Assembly (NCBI RefSeq): GCF_000687555.1
Contig: NZ_JHWJ01000006.1
Location: forward strand, 62,001 to 126,000
Reading direction: 5' to 3'
Length of the DNA stretch: 64,000 bases
Origin: [Clostridium] aerotolerans DSM 5434
Lineage (GTDB): Bacteria > Bacillota > Clostridia > Lachnospirales > Lachnospiraceae
Numbering within the stretch: the stretch's first letter is position 1; the number at the start of each line of letters is the position of its first letter. The position numbers and the translations under genes are program-made. Shown here in pieces: positions 1 to 8,344 of the stretch. The notes beneath the pieces were generated by a model that was not told the origin of the DNA, ran no database searches, and saw only the letters and a program-made list of their open reading frames with translations.

Positions 1-1109
1 GCATTAAGCATACTCTTTTGAAAGATTTGAATGCTTTTCTTATAAGAATCATCATTTAATATATTCATTGCATTATCTGCTAAGATTTCAGGAGTCAGAT
101 GTTTTTTTGACAGTCTTTTCCCCATATGCAGGGTCTCTATTTGTCTTGCTACTGCAGGCTGGTCGTTTCCCACTGGCATTACAAGCATAGGGACTCCATA
201 ATAAATAGATTCGTTGACACTATTCATTCCGCCATGAGTGATAAATACACTTGTTTGTTTTAAAATTTCTAACTGGGGTACAAATGGATAGATAAAAATG
301 TTATCAGGGATGGAACCTAGTTTTTCCGCTTTCACAAGCAATCCGATTGATATAATTACAGTCACAGGTTTATCCTTGAATGCCTGAATACATTTTTTAA
401 AAAAGGATGTGGAATTATTTAAAAGTGTGCCTAGAGAGATATAAATTAAGGGAGAGCGCAGCTCGGGAAAATGAAAGGATGGATCAATTGGCCTGTCACT
501 GATTGCTGCTCCTATGTATTTATAATGGAATGGATCAAATTCTTCAGAGAAAATTTGAAATTCTTTGATTGTGTAGGTGAAGTTTAAAGGCGGGGCATTG
601 TCGACCATTTCTTTTGCAATGCTGTTATAGCGCAAATGAAACTTTTTCTGAATTCTCTTAGAAATCAGGCTGCATAAAAAGGGATACCGGAAAATACAGG
701 TCATATACCATCCCCCTGTTTGACCGAAATAACTCAGAACGTGCTCATTTAAAGAGAAGGTGGAAAACAGCCGGAATGCTGGGATTCCCAGTTCATCAGC
801 CAGAGACTTGCCAGGTAAAAACAACATTTCATAAATGAGACAGTCATAATCACGGCCAATTCGTTTCACAGTCTTATAAGCAGAGCCCCAGCTTTTTAAC
901 TCTTTTTGAGAGGGGGATAATGTTTCTGGATAATCATCATAGGGGATAAAATGAGCCCCTGTTTTTTCCACTTTTGTCTTCCAGTCAGGAGCCTGTACAT
1001 AGGTGACTTCATGCCCTAGGCTAATGATCACCTTTGCAAGTCCAAGGGTGGGGTTGGTATGACCGGAAAAGGGCAGATTGACCATTAAAATTTTCTTTTT
1101 ACTGTTCAT
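1..1109 (-). CDS. MGT-family glycosyltransferase (partial, C-terminus off the left edge)
   Basis: About 369 codons are visible before the window edge. The protein opens MNSKKKILMVNLPFSGHTNP, the usual N-terminus of macrolide-type UDP-glycosyltransferases (GT1). Further on it has YISLGTLLNN and the donor-binding region ITHGGMNSVNESI followed by GNDQPAVARQ, so both Rossmann halves are present. The family transfers a sugar from a nucleotide donor to a small hydrophobic acceptor, often a polyketide, for tailoring or self-protection. Its ATG lies inside the last codons of the TetR gene (11-bp overlap), so the two are co-transcribed and probably respond to the same ligand. It is related to, but clearly distinct from, the glycosyltransferase at 28,747. 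The acceptor is unknown; glycosylation of the product of the adjacent PKS operon is an inference. Confidence 0.85.
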   Translation of the reverse strand, partial: MNSKKKILMVNLPFSGHTNPTLGLAKVIISLGHEVTYVQAPDWKTKVEKTGAHFIPYDDYPETLSPSQKELKSWGSAYKTVKRIGRDYDCLIYEMLFLPGKSLADELGIPAFRLFSTFSLNEHVLSYFGQTGGWYMTCIFRYPFLCSLISKRIQKKFHLRYNSIAKEMVDNAPPLNFTYTIKEFQIFSEEFDPFHYKYIGAAISDRPIDPSFHFPELRSPLIYISLGTLLNNSTSFFKKCIQAFKDKPVTVIISIGLLVKAEKLGSIPDNIFIYPFVPQLEILKQTSVFITHGGMNSVNESIYYGVPMLVMPVGNDQPAVARQIETLHMGKRLSKKHLTPEILADNAMNILNDDSYKKSIQIFQKSMLN

Positions 1110-1740
1110 AATATACTTTTAACCTTTCTTTGATTATATTTTCACTGGTTTCACTAATGAGAGGTGTCTCGAATTTTTGCAGCATTGTCACAATAAACTG
1201 GATTCTATTATATACTTCAATATATGTGCTGTTGACGATGATAGGATCCAGCCAAATATCAAATAGAAGTATAAAAATTTCTGCCATCTCTTTGGGATAC
1301 TTGCAGTTAAATTCCAAGGAAGCATTTCCCTGACGAATGATCTCTTCCACATACTTACTTAAAACATTGATGGAATTTCTTAATGTATTAAGTAAAGCAT
1401 AAGGAACTTTTTCCGCCCAATGATTTTGAGTTAGATTATAAAGAGTGTCATCCCCTTGTAATTCTCTTACAAGCAGATCAATTTTTTCTACGGAATTCAA
1501 ATCTCTGTTCTCAACCAATCTCTCAAACAAAATTTTTATAGCCTCTTTTCTTTGAGCAATGATATATTCCATAATTTCCTGCTTGCTGTTAAAGTGATGG
1601 TATAAAGCGCCCTTAGATAATCCAGTAGATTTCATAATATCCATCATGGTCGTATTTTCAAAGCCCTTTTGAGAAAAGAGAACGGTGGCTGTTGTTGTGA
1701 TCTTCTGTTTTGTAATACTGGCTTTATCTATTCTTGACAT
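1099..1740 (-). CDS. TetR/AcrR-family transcriptional regulator
   Basis: The 213-aa protein has a canonical TetR N-terminal helix-turn-helix: ITTTATVLFSQKGFENTTM, then IMKSTGLSKGALYHHFNSKQ at roughly residues 33-52. The rest is an all-helical ligand-binding domain with no family I can name. A GGAGG ribosome binding site lies 9-10 nt ahead of the ATG, and a palindrome typical of TetR operators lies just upstream of it, so autoregulation is likely. It is co-directional with the glycosyltransferase at 1-1109 and divergent from the PKS operon at 2042, so it could control both. The ligand cannot be told from sequence. Confidence 0.9.
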   Translation of the reverse strand: MSRIDKASITKQKITTTATVLFSQKGFENTTMMDIMKSTGLSKGALYHHFNSKQEIMEYIIAQRKEAIKILFERLVENRDLNSVEKIDLLVRELQGDDTLYNLTQNHWAEKVPYALLNTLRNSINVLSKYVEEIIRQGNASLEFNCKYPKEMAEIFILLFDIWLDPIIVNSTYIEVYNRIQFIVTMLQKFETPLISETSENIIKERLKVYYEQ

Positions 1741-1755
1741 CTATTCTTACCTCCA

Positions 1756-1776
1756 AAAAGACCGCTGGTCGGTTTT
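1756..1776. promoter_or_regulatory. Probable TetR operator
   Basis: The sequence AAAAGACCGCTGGTCGGTTT contains ACCG-N5-CGGT with A/T-rich flanks, and a nested GACC/GGTC dyad. This is the common style of TetR-family operator. It lies directly upstream of the tetR ribosome binding site, so occupancy would block tetR-glycosyltransferase transcription. Binding is inferred from position and symmetry. Confidence 0.55.
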
Positions 1777-1884
1777 TGTAATTGTATCAAAACAAATAAT
1801 ATCTGTCAACTAAAACATGCAATAATGATAAAAAAACAATAATGACTTAATATAAATAAAAATTACAAATATTTGCGCGTAATT

Positions 1885-1915
1885 AAAGTGGACAAAAAAC
1901 GACAGAAAGTGGACA
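1885..1915 (+). promoter_or_regulatory. Direct repeat, probable LytTR-family binding site
   Basis: The 10-mer AAAGTGGACA occurs at 1885-1894 and again at 1906-1915, exactly 21 bp apart (two helical turns). Tandem direct repeats at this spacing are the hallmark of AgrA/LytTR-domain binding sites. The repeat lies in the 301-bp divergent region 1741-2041, about 130 bp upstream of the first PKS gene. The PKS operon ends with a LytTR regulator (14,321), and an AgrA homologue is encoded at 23,616; either could be the ligand. A similar repeat precedes agrDB. Confidence 0.55.
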
Positions 1916-1926
1916 TTTTTTTAAAT

Positions 1927-1955
1927 TTGCTCATTTTTATGTTTTAATCCATAAC
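1927..1955 (+). promoter_or_regulatory. Candidate weak promoter of the PKS operon
   Basis: TTGCTC (1927-1932) and CATAAC (1950-1955) are separated by 17 bp and match the sigma-A hexamers in 3 and 4 positions. A poor promoter placed shortly downstream of a tandem LytTR-type repeat fits an activator-dependent start. The rest of 1741-2041 is A/T-rich, with no further element that I recognise apart from the TetR operator. Confidence 0.35.
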
Positions 1956-2041
1956 AGATAAAATAATCTATCAATGAAAAGAACAGGATCTGAAGTATTC
2001 TGTAAGGAATACTCTGTGAGAGAGAAAGGAGGATATGGATC

Positions 2042-2983
2042 ATGAAGTTTGCAATGTTATTTCCAGGACAGGGTGCTCAATATGTTTCTATGGGAAAAGG
2101 ACTCTACGAAACGTTCGATTGGGTAAAAAAGATTTACCAGGATATCAGTAATCGCTTTGCCCTGGACCTTTACAAGTTGAGCTGCGAAAGCGATTTGGAA
2201 TATCTGACGAGAACGGATCATGCTCAGATCGCCATATTTGTGGTTAGTTACATGAACTATCTTGCTTTTTTAAATGAATTTAATATTAGGCCTGAATATA
2301 TGGCTGGTCACAGCCTTGGCGAATTTACTGCGCTTGCAGCATCGGGGGCATTATCTTTTGAAGAATCTCTGGGATTAGTACTTGAAAGAGGAAGGCTCAT
2401 GCAGATAGAGGCAGACAAATCCCAGGGCGGAATGCTTGCGGTAAAATCAAGCTATGAAAATGTGAATCTTTTGTGCAAAGAATTTATGGAACAGCATCAT
2501 TCCAAAATCAGTATATCTAATTACAATTCAGCAAATCAAATCGTTTTGTCTGGTGACTCGGATACATTAAATATAATAGAAAAGACATTGGAATCTAATG
2601 GTATATTAACGACCAGATTGAATGTTGGCGCTGCATTTCACAGCAGTTATATGGATATGGCATCCCGTGAGTTCTCATCTTTATTATCAAAAATAAACTT
2701 TTCAACCCCTAATTGTGAAGTAATTTCAAATGTCAGCAGTCTTCCGTATGGAGGAGATATTTACAGTCTGTTGTCAAAACAGATGGTTTCCACGGTTCGG
2801 TGGCATGAAACCATAAAATATCTGGAGGGGGAGGGCGTTGATATTTATATTGACCTGGGACCAAAGAGCATTTTAAAAGGCATGATGAAAAGAAGCCTGA
2901 GTAAGGGGAAAGTTTATTCCTATGAAGATGAGGAAGATAAAGTCTTACTGAATCAAATTTTAAATAAACAAGAGCAATCATAG
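2042..2983 (+). CDS. Malonyl-CoA:ACP acyltransferase (FabD-like)
   Basis: This 313-aa acyltransferase loads malonyl (or another acyl) units onto the ACP. It begins MKFAMLFPGQGAQ. The nucleophile elbow GHSLGE places Ser at residue 91, and the partner His is in AAFHSSYM at residue 200. Both are standard for FabD, as is the length. An AAAGGAGG-type ribosome binding site precedes the ATG. It is the first gene of an operon that runs to about 14.2 kb with very short gaps, so it is probably the dedicated extender-unit loader for the ketosynthases downstream. A second, more divergent acyltransferase is encoded at 47,420. Confidence 0.9.
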   Translation: MKFAMLFPGQGAQYVSMGKGLYETFDWVKKIYQDISNRFALDLYKLSCESDLEYLTRTDHAQIAIFVVSYMNYLAFLNEFNIRPEYMAGHSLGEFTALAASGALSFEESLGLVLERGRLMQIEADKSQGGMLAVKSSYENVNLLCKEFMEQHHSKISISNYNSANQIVLSGDSDTLNIIEKTLESNGILTTRLNVGAAFHSSYMDMASREFSSLLSKINFSTPNCEVISNVSSLPYGGDIYSLLSKQMVSTVRWHETIKYLEGEGVDIYIDLGPKSILKGMMKRSLSKGKVYSYEDEEDKVLLNQILNKQEQS

Positions 2984-2997
2984 GAAAGAGGTGAAAT

Positions 2998-3738
2998 ATG
3001 AATAAGGCAGCAGTTGTAATCGGAGGTTCCGGTGCCATTGGAAGTGAAATATGTAAGCGGCTTGCAGAAGAAAACTATCATACATATTTTACTTACCTGA
3101 AAAATAAGGATACTGCCAGTGAATTAGAGCAGGCATTTCCCGGCTATCTTCATGGCATTTCCTGCAATATCCGCAATCATGAAGAGGTGGAATTGTTAAT
3201 AGACAGGGTTAAAAAGGAATGTGGCAGAGTTGATGTTTTAATTAATTGTGCAGGAATTTCAGGAGAAAGTCTTTTTGTGAACAAAAGCATTGATGAATGG
3301 ACAACTGTTTTGGAAACGAATCTATTCAGCATATTTTATTCCTGCAGAGCAGTGGTTCCAATTATGCTGGAGCAGTATGGGGGAGTGATCATTAATGTAT
3401 CTTCTATCTTAGGCACCTTTGGCATTCCCGGAATGGAAGACTATTGTTCCTCTAAAAGCGCTATGATCGGATTTACACAATCACTTGCTTCCGAAGTGGC
3501 GCGTTTTGGAATACGGGTCAATTGTATCAGTCCAGGTATGATTGATACCCAGATGTCGAAAGGGGCTCAAAAGCAAATTGGGAAAAGTGTTAAAAAACTA
3601 ATTCCCTGCAAGGAATTCGGTTCTGCTGAAAATGTTGCAGATTTAATGGTATTTTTAATTTCTGAGAAAGCAAGTTACATTACTGGTGAAAATATACTGA
3701 TTGGCGGTGGTCTGGGAAGAACGCTTCCAGTCAGTTAA
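2998..3738 (+). CDS. 3-oxoacyl-ACP reductase (FabG-like SDR)
   Basis: The 246-aa protein is a classical short-chain dehydrogenase. A TGxxxGxG-like glycine motif (GGSGAIGSEI) sits at residues 8-17, NCAGIS follows the fourth strand, and the catalytic Ser and YCSSK (Tyr-x3-Lys) lie near residues 136-155. The C-terminal SPGMIDTQM region is typical of FabG. It would reduce the 3-keto group formed by the operon's ketosynthases using NAD(P)H. It starts 14 nt after the acyltransferase gene with a GGAAAGAGG ribosome binding site. Confidence 0.88.
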   Translation: MNKAAVVIGGSGAIGSEICKRLAEENYHTYFTYLKNKDTASELEQAFPGYLHGISCNIRNHEEVELLIDRVKKECGRVDVLINCAGISGESLFVNKSIDEWTTVLETNLFSIFYSCRAVVPIMLEQYGGVIINVSSILGTFGIPGMEDYCSSKSAMIGFTQSLASEVARFGIRVNCISPGMIDTQMSKGAQKQIGKSVKKLIPCKEFGSAENVADLMVFLISEKASYITGENILIGGGLGRTLPVS

Positions 3739-3758
3739 TAAGAAAGGTGGATAAAGCG

Positions 3759-4151
3759 ATGGAGAACAAGGAATTATTTGACATGGTACAGGAGACGGTT
3801 GCAGAGGTACTTGACGTTGAAAAGGAGGAAATCAGTGAAGTAACAAGACCTGTTGTTGATTTGGATGCAGAATCTTTGGATTTGCTGGACATTTTGTTTA
3901 AGTTAAGCCGGCAGACCGGTAAGAAGGTAACCATGCAGGTGATCCAAAAAGATGTAAGAGGCGGTTTGACAGAAGATGAATTTATAGATGAGGCAGGATA
4001 TGTTACCAGAGAGGGAGTCGAAAAAATCAAGGCTGCGATTGGAGATGACAATATTCAGGCTGAAAATATAACATCAAAAGAAGTTTTAAGGCTGATCGAT
4101 ATTAAATATATTATGAAAATTTTCAATGAAACCCCGGCTGGAGAAGTGTAA
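3759..4151 (+). CDS. Acyl carrier protein with C-terminal extension
   Basis: The start is placed at ATG 3759, preceded by AAAGGTGG at good spacing; a GTG at 3747 lies within that element. The 130-aa product has a four-helix ACP core with DLDAESLDLLDI, so the phosphopantetheine Ser is residue 39. The usual Asp of DSL is replaced by Glu. It is longer than a typical 75-80-residue ACP: about 50 extra residues follow the core and include a helix-like lysine-rich segment. It is almost certainly the carrier for the growing chain in this operon and a substrate of the PPTase at 10,725. Confidence 0.82.
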   Translation: MENKELFDMVQETVAEVLDVEKEEISEVTRPVVDLDAESLDLLDILFKLSRQTGKKVTMQVIQKDVRGGLTEDEFIDEAGYVTREGVEKIKAAIGDDNIQAENITSKEVLRLIDIKYIMKIFNETPAGEV

Positions 4152-4152
4152 C

Positions 4153-4587
4153 ATGCGGTTTCATCTGATTGATAAATTATTATCATTTACGGAGTGGAAG
4201 GAAGCTTCGGCATTAAAGAATGTCACCTATGGAAATTCGGAATTTATAAATGAGAATCATTACATGGACGATACCCTTTTGCTGGAGAGTATTTTCCAGT
4301 GTGCCGCATGGCTGATTGTCATATCATCCGGTCAAACATTGAGACCAACCATTGTAACGGCAGAGGGATACCAGATATACGAACATGCCTCTCCGGGCGA
4401 ACAGTTGAAAATTAATATTACCATTGAGGATTATAATGCAGAGTACGCAACCATTCGTGGAGAAGTCTATAAAAAAGATAAATTATGTGTAACATTAAAG
4501 AATGCCATTTTAAAGCTGGTTGATACCTCAGAGTTAGAGGATCCGGAAATAACAAAAAAGTATATAAAGTACTTAACTCAAAAATGA
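4153..4587 (+). CDS. Hotdog-fold 3-hydroxyacyl-ACP dehydratase-like protein
   Basis: The start is ATG 4153, 1 nt after the ACP stop codon. The 144-aa protein resembles FabZ-type hotdog dehydratases: NHYMDDTLLLESIFQCAAWL lies where FabZ has its HFP...E...Q helix, keeping the catalytic His and Glu. The sequence is divergent, without the usual HFPGxPVMPG. A second, more FabZ-like hotdog protein is encoded at 5878. In highly reducing type II systems such as aryl polyene clusters, two dehydratase subunits can form a heterodimer, which may apply here. Confidence 0.7.
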   Translation: MRFHLIDKLLSFTEWKEASALKNVTYGNSEFINENHYMDDTLLLESIFQCAAWLIVISSGQTLRPTIVTAEGYQIYEHASPGEQLKINITIEDYNAEYATIRGEVYKKDKLCVTLKNAILKLVDTSELEDPEITKKYIKYLTQK

Positions 4588-4588
4588 G

Positions 4589-4617
4589 GGGATGTTGGAA
4601 TATAACATCCCTTTTTT
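4589..4617 (+). terminator. Intrinsic terminator or attenuator inside the PKS operon
   Basis: GGGATGTT (4589-4596) and AACATCCC (4604-4611) form an 8-bp stem with a 7-nt loop, followed by six T residues. It begins immediately after the stop codon of the dehydratase gene and ends 15 nt before the ketosynthase start. It would lower expression of the downstream ketosynthase genes relative to the acyltransferase, ketoreductase and ACP genes. Confidence 0.75.
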
Positions 4618-4631
4618 AGAAAGGCGAAACT

Positions 4632-5888
4632 ATGATAACAAAGGAAGATAGAAAAGTAGTCGTTACGGGAATGGGTATGATTTCGCCGATTGGTAATAAT
4701 GTGGAGCAGTCCTGGAGGAATTTATTAGAGGAACAGTCGGGAATACAGCGAATCACATTATTTGATACGGAAGGGTTCTCCTGTAAAATTGCAGGACAGG
4801 TAAACGATGAGACATATCGCACTGATTTGCCATATAGCCGGGGCACACATTTTGGACTGGCGGCATCAAAAGAGGCACTTGAGGATGGGAATGTGATCAA
4901 TGATGGGGATATACTTGATGAGATGGCTGTTTTCCTTGGCAATTCAGGAACAAGAACCGGGCTTGATGATTTTTCGGGAGAATTTAAGGCCCGAAATTTA
5001 AAAGAGTTAACCTTAAGGAACCTAAACAGTGACCACCAGTTTGATAAAAGCAGATATTCAGCTGCCGCAGAAACCATAGCAAAGGAACTGAAACTATACG
5101 GCGGATGTTACTCCATTACTACAGCATGTGCATCAGGCACTCAGGCAATTGGTATGGCTTATGAAAGCATCAAAGCGGGAGAAAATACGGTTGTGCTGGC
5201 AGGAGGGTGCGATGCCATGATAACGGAGATTGATTTAATGGGATTTTGCATGCTTGGAGCTGTAACAAGCGAATACAATGAAAATCCGTCAAAGGGAAGC
5301 AGGCCCTTTAATAAGGACAGAAGCGGTTTTGTTCTGGGAGAAGGGGCAGGCATGTTGATTCTTGAAGAAAAGAAACATGCTCTGGACAGGAAGGCTAAAA
5401 TTTATGCTGAAATAGTGGGTTTTGGCAATGCCATCTCCGGCTACAGTATTCTCGATACGCCTCCCAATGGTGAAAATCTTGCACAAGCCATGGAAATTGC
5501 CTTGGCTGAGGCTGGAATCAACAAAAAACAGATTGGGTATATCAATGCTCATGGAACCTCAACACGCGATAATGATTCCTCAGAATCTGCAGCTGTGACC
5601 AGAGTATTTGGTGAAGATACCATGAATATTCCCATAAGTTCTACAAAGGCATCCACCGGTCATTTAATCTCTGGAGCCGGAGCCATAGAAGCTATTTTTT
5701 CTATTATGGCCCTGAAGGATCAGTGTCTTCCGCCAACCCTGAATCTTGAGGATATAGACGGAAAATGTTCCTTATTACATATCCATAAACCATTAAAAAG
5801 ACCTATTGATTACGCCATGTCAAACTCTTTGGGGTTTGGGGGATCTAATGCAAGTGTCATTTTCAGGAGGGCGGAGAATGAGCTTTAA
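4632..5888 (+). CDS. Beta-ketoacyl-ACP synthase II-type ketosynthase (KS alpha)
   Basis: The 418-aa KAS II (FabF)-type enzyme catalyses decarboxylative condensation. The thiolase-fold triad is intact: Cys166 in TTACASGTQ, His in NAHGTST near residue 311, and the second His in STGHLISGAGAIEA. The GFGGSNAS motif closes the C-terminus. It is followed by a hotdog dehydratase and then by a ketosynthase homologue without the active Cys, so it looks like the KS alpha half of a type II PKS pair. It follows the intra-operon terminator and has an AAAGG ribosome binding site. Confidence 0.92.
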   Translation: MITKEDRKVVVTGMGMISPIGNNVEQSWRNLLEEQSGIQRITLFDTEGFSCKIAGQVNDETYRTDLPYSRGTHFGLAASKEALEDGNVINDGDILDEMAVFLGNSGTRTGLDDFSGEFKARNLKELTLRNLNSDHQFDKSRYSAAAETIAKELKLYGGCYSITTACASGTQAIGMAYESIKAGENTVVLAGGCDAMITEIDLMGFCMLGAVTSEYNENPSKGSRPFNKDRSGFVLGEGAGMLILEEKKHALDRKAKIYAEIVGFGNAISGYSILDTPPNGENLAQAMEIALAEAGINKKQIGYINAHGTSTRDNDSSESAAVTRVFGEDTMNIPISSTKASTGHLISGAGAIEAIFSIMALKDQCLPPTLNLEDIDGKCSLLHIHKPLKRPIDYAMSNSLGFGGSNASVIFRRAENEL

Positions 5889-6294
5889 AATGGTTGATAA
5901 AATCTGCGAAGTCAGCTATTCCGGCATAAAGACAATTAAGCTGCTGTCCATCGCCGAGCCTGTATATGAAATACATTTTCCTTTTTTTCCAGTGCTTCCT
6001 GCTGTGCTCTTATTAGAAAATGTCAAACAGAGTATTGATTTATTCATAAGAAATAATGAAGAAGATAAGATATGCTTTTTTCAGGGAGTGAAAAAGCTGA
6101 AGGTATATAAAGCCCTGTGCCCTGGAGATGCAATTTTTACGGAAGTATTCTTAATCAGTAAAGCTGATGATTGCTATGTGTTTGATGCAGCTATTTATCA
6201 TAATGAAACGATAGCAGCGAAATTAAAAGAAGTTAAAGTTGTTGTGGAAAAGGAGAAAACTGCATGGGAAAAAGAGTTGCAATCACAGGTCTAG
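5878..6294 (+). CDS. FabZ-like 3-hydroxyacyl-ACP dehydratase
   Basis: The start is ATG 5878, 7 nt after AGGAGG and overlapping the ketosynthase stop by 11 bp. The 138-aa hotdog protein has EIHFPFFPVLPAVLLLENV, matching the FabZ active-site helix with catalytic His (near residue 38) and Glu (near 51). It would dehydrate 3-hydroxyacyl-ACP to the 2-enoyl form. It is the second hotdog protein of the operon and may act alone or pair with the product of 4153. It overlaps the next gene by 31 bp, implying translational coupling. Confidence 0.78.
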   Translation: MSFKMVDKICEVSYSGIKTIKLLSIAEPVYEIHFPFFPVLPAVLLLENVKQSIDLFIRNNEEDKICFFQGVKKLKVYKALCPGDAIFTEVFLISKADDCYVFDAAIYHNETIAAKLKEVKVVVEKEKTAWEKELQSQV

Positions 6295-7307
6295 GAGTCA
6301 GCCTTAAATCAGCTGAAAATGAAAAAGCTTTTAAAAACAGAAAAATAAAAAAGCTATTATCAAGAGGAGAAAAAATCTTTTGCCGTTCTGCCGTTGATGC
6401 CGTTCTTGATTCCGGAATTCTGGAAGCTGATACTGCAAATGAAAAAAGAGGAATATTTCTTGGTACAACAAAAGAATCTTCTTCCAGAACGGAGCTTTTA
6501 AATGTTTTAAAGAGCATCTATGATGGAGAAATCAGACACAAAGAGTTTGCAGAAGCCGTAGCAGAAAATATGTCTCCTCTTTTTGTAATTAAATCTCTGC
6601 CCAATGCCTGTCTTCATTATGCCGCAGAGGAATTTGGCATTAGGGGAAGTAATTCCTTATTTATAACAAATGGAGCAGCAGGTTCTCAGGCAATCGCGGC
6701 CGCGTATCATACGATTCTAAGGGACGACTGCATCTGGTGTTTGGCTGGAGGATTCGATTCTCATATGGATGAGGAAGAAGCTTATAATTTTAAACAATAT
6801 GGATTTATAGCTGATATTATAGGCGAGGAAAAAAGCAGTGAGGTGTTAGGAGAAGGAGCAGGTACCTTCATTTTAGAAGATTATGACCATGCTGTTTCAA
6901 GAAATGCAAAAATATATGGTGAGATTATCGGACATGGGGAAACTTTTTTGGATCTCAATCAGGAAGAAACAGAGAATATAAGAATTCTAAAAAAGGGGAT
7001 ATGCAAAAGCCTGGCATCTGCTCATGAAGATGTTACTAACGTTGCATTTGTTCATGCCGATGGTCTGACCTATAAAAATTATAATGTGATTGAGGAAAAA
7101 GCCATTAAAGATATCTTTCACGACGCACCGCAGATAAATTCAAAGAATCAGTTTGGAAATCTGCTTGGGGCAGCTCCTATTGTAGAAATTGCCGAGGATT
7201 TAAATAAAAAGGAAATAGATCAAAACAAATCACAGGTATTTATGAAACTATCTGCTGGTTTTGGAGGAGAAGTATCAATCATTGTGATAAGGAGGAATGA
7301 GCTATGA
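6264..7307 (+). CDS. Chain-length-factor-like ketosynthase homologue (KS beta)
   Basis: The 347-aa protein has the KAS II fold landmarks: VAITGLGVS at the N-terminus, GEGAGTFILE in the middle and SAGFGGE near the end. The active-site Cys is gone: ITNGAAGSQAI has Gly137 where the KS has Cys, and the NAHGTST His motif is eroded to VHADGLT. This matches the chain-length factor subunits of type II PKS, which pair with an active KS and shape chain length. It is also shorter than the KS. Its position two genes after the KS at 4632, with overlaps on both sides, supports pairing. Confidence 0.82.
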   Translation: MGKRVAITGLGVSLKSAENEKAFKNRKIKKLLSRGEKIFCRSAVDAVLDSGILEADTANEKRGIFLGTTKESSSRTELLNVLKSIYDGEIRHKEFAEAVAENMSPLFVIKSLPNACLHYAAEEFGIRGSNSLFITNGAAGSQAIAAAYHTILRDDCIWCLAGGFDSHMDEEEAYNFKQYGFIADIIGEEKSSEVLGEGAGTFILEDYDHAVSRNAKIYGEIIGHGETFLDLNQEETENIRILKKGICKSLASAHEDVTNVAFVHADGLTYKNYNVIEEKAIKDIFHDAPQINSKNQFGNLLGAAPIVEIAEDLNKKEIDQNKSQVFMKLSAGFGGEVSIIVIRRNEL

Positions 7308-8344
7308 ATTCAAAAATATCAGGAATAGGTTCTTATTTTCCAGGTACTGCTATATCAAATGAGTTATTGACGGAAAGGTATGAAATAGATCCCTGGCTTT
7401 TAAAAGAATTAGGAGTGGAGAACCGGTTTTGGGCCTCTGATCCTGAGAGTCTTATTCTTAATGAGACACAAAGTGAGATGATGGCAAAGGCCGTAGAAGC
7501 AGCCATTGCTGATTCACAGATCAGGAAGGAGGATATAGACCTGCTGATTACCACATCAACGGTTCCGGATTATACCCTGCCAACAACTGCTACTCTGGTA
7601 CAGGAGCTGTTGGAAATCAAAAAGTGTAATGCCCTGGAGATTCATTGCGGATGTGTTGGAGCGCTTCAGGCAATTGATATTGCAAATTGCTATATTAAAT
7701 GCGGGAAAGCCAAAACTGTGGTAATTGCTGCAGGGAATCTAATGAGTACCTATTGGCTTCGGGATTGGAAAAATAAAGAAGTAGATGGGATGGCAGATCA
7801 ACTGAATATGGCCATGTTTTCAGACAGTGCCAGTGCCATTGTGATACAAGAATCCAAGGAAGAAGGAATTTTATATAGTTTTTCAGAAAGCGTGGGCAGT
7901 GGGATTGAAAAGGGTATTTTTCTGGATATGGGCGGGGCTGTATACCCAGGAGACCAGATGGATTTTTCCGAGAACCGGCATAAATGGAGTCAAAGGCCTA
8001 AACTGATTAAAAAACATGGCAGCGCTTTATCAAAGAGTGCAATGGAAGAGCTGGCAGAAGGGACGGGCCTGGCAATAAAGGATTTAAAATGGATTATCTT
8101 CCCTCAGGCGAATCCTTCCTTACTGTTAAATGATATAGAAGCATTGAAATCCAGCGGATTTCCAGTGGAAAAAATCAGATATAACGTAAATAAAGTAGGA
8201 AATAGCGCAACTGCATCACTGTTTCATGTTCTATATGAGATCGATCAAAACGGGGAACTGTCATACGGAGACAAAATAGCCATAATTGGAGGGGAAGCTT
8301 CCAAATGGATGTATGGGGGCGTGTTGATAGAATGGAAAAAGTAG
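7304..8344 (+). CDS. KAS III (FabH)-like initiating ketosynthase with altered triad
   Basis: The 346-aa protein has the FabH layout: SGIGSYFPG at the N-terminus, the nucleophile Cys117 in HCGCVGALQA, and Asn300 in KVGNSATASL. The position of the catalytic His reads FPQAN instead of HQAN, so His is Pro267. Loss of this His should impair decarboxylative condensation; such variants may act as acyltransferases or prime with non-malonyl substrates. The family normally starts chains by condensing an acyl-CoA with malonyl-ACP. It overlaps its neighbours on both sides. Confidence 0.85.
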   Translation: MNSKISGIGSYFPGTAISNELLTERYEIDPWLLKELGVENRFWASDPESLILNETQSEMMAKAVEAAIADSQIRKEDIDLLITTSTVPDYTLPTTATLVQELLEIKKCNALEIHCGCVGALQAIDIANCYIKCGKAKTVVIAAGNLMSTYWLRDWKNKEVDGMADQLNMAMFSDSASAIVIQESKEEGILYSFSESVGSGIEKGIFLDMGGAVYPGDQMDFSENRHKWSQRPKLIKKHGSALSKSAMEELAEGTGLAIKDLKWIIFPQANPSLLLNDIEALKSSGFPVEKIRYNVNKVGNSATASLFHVLYEIDQNGELSYGDKIAIIGGEASKWMYGGVLIEWKK

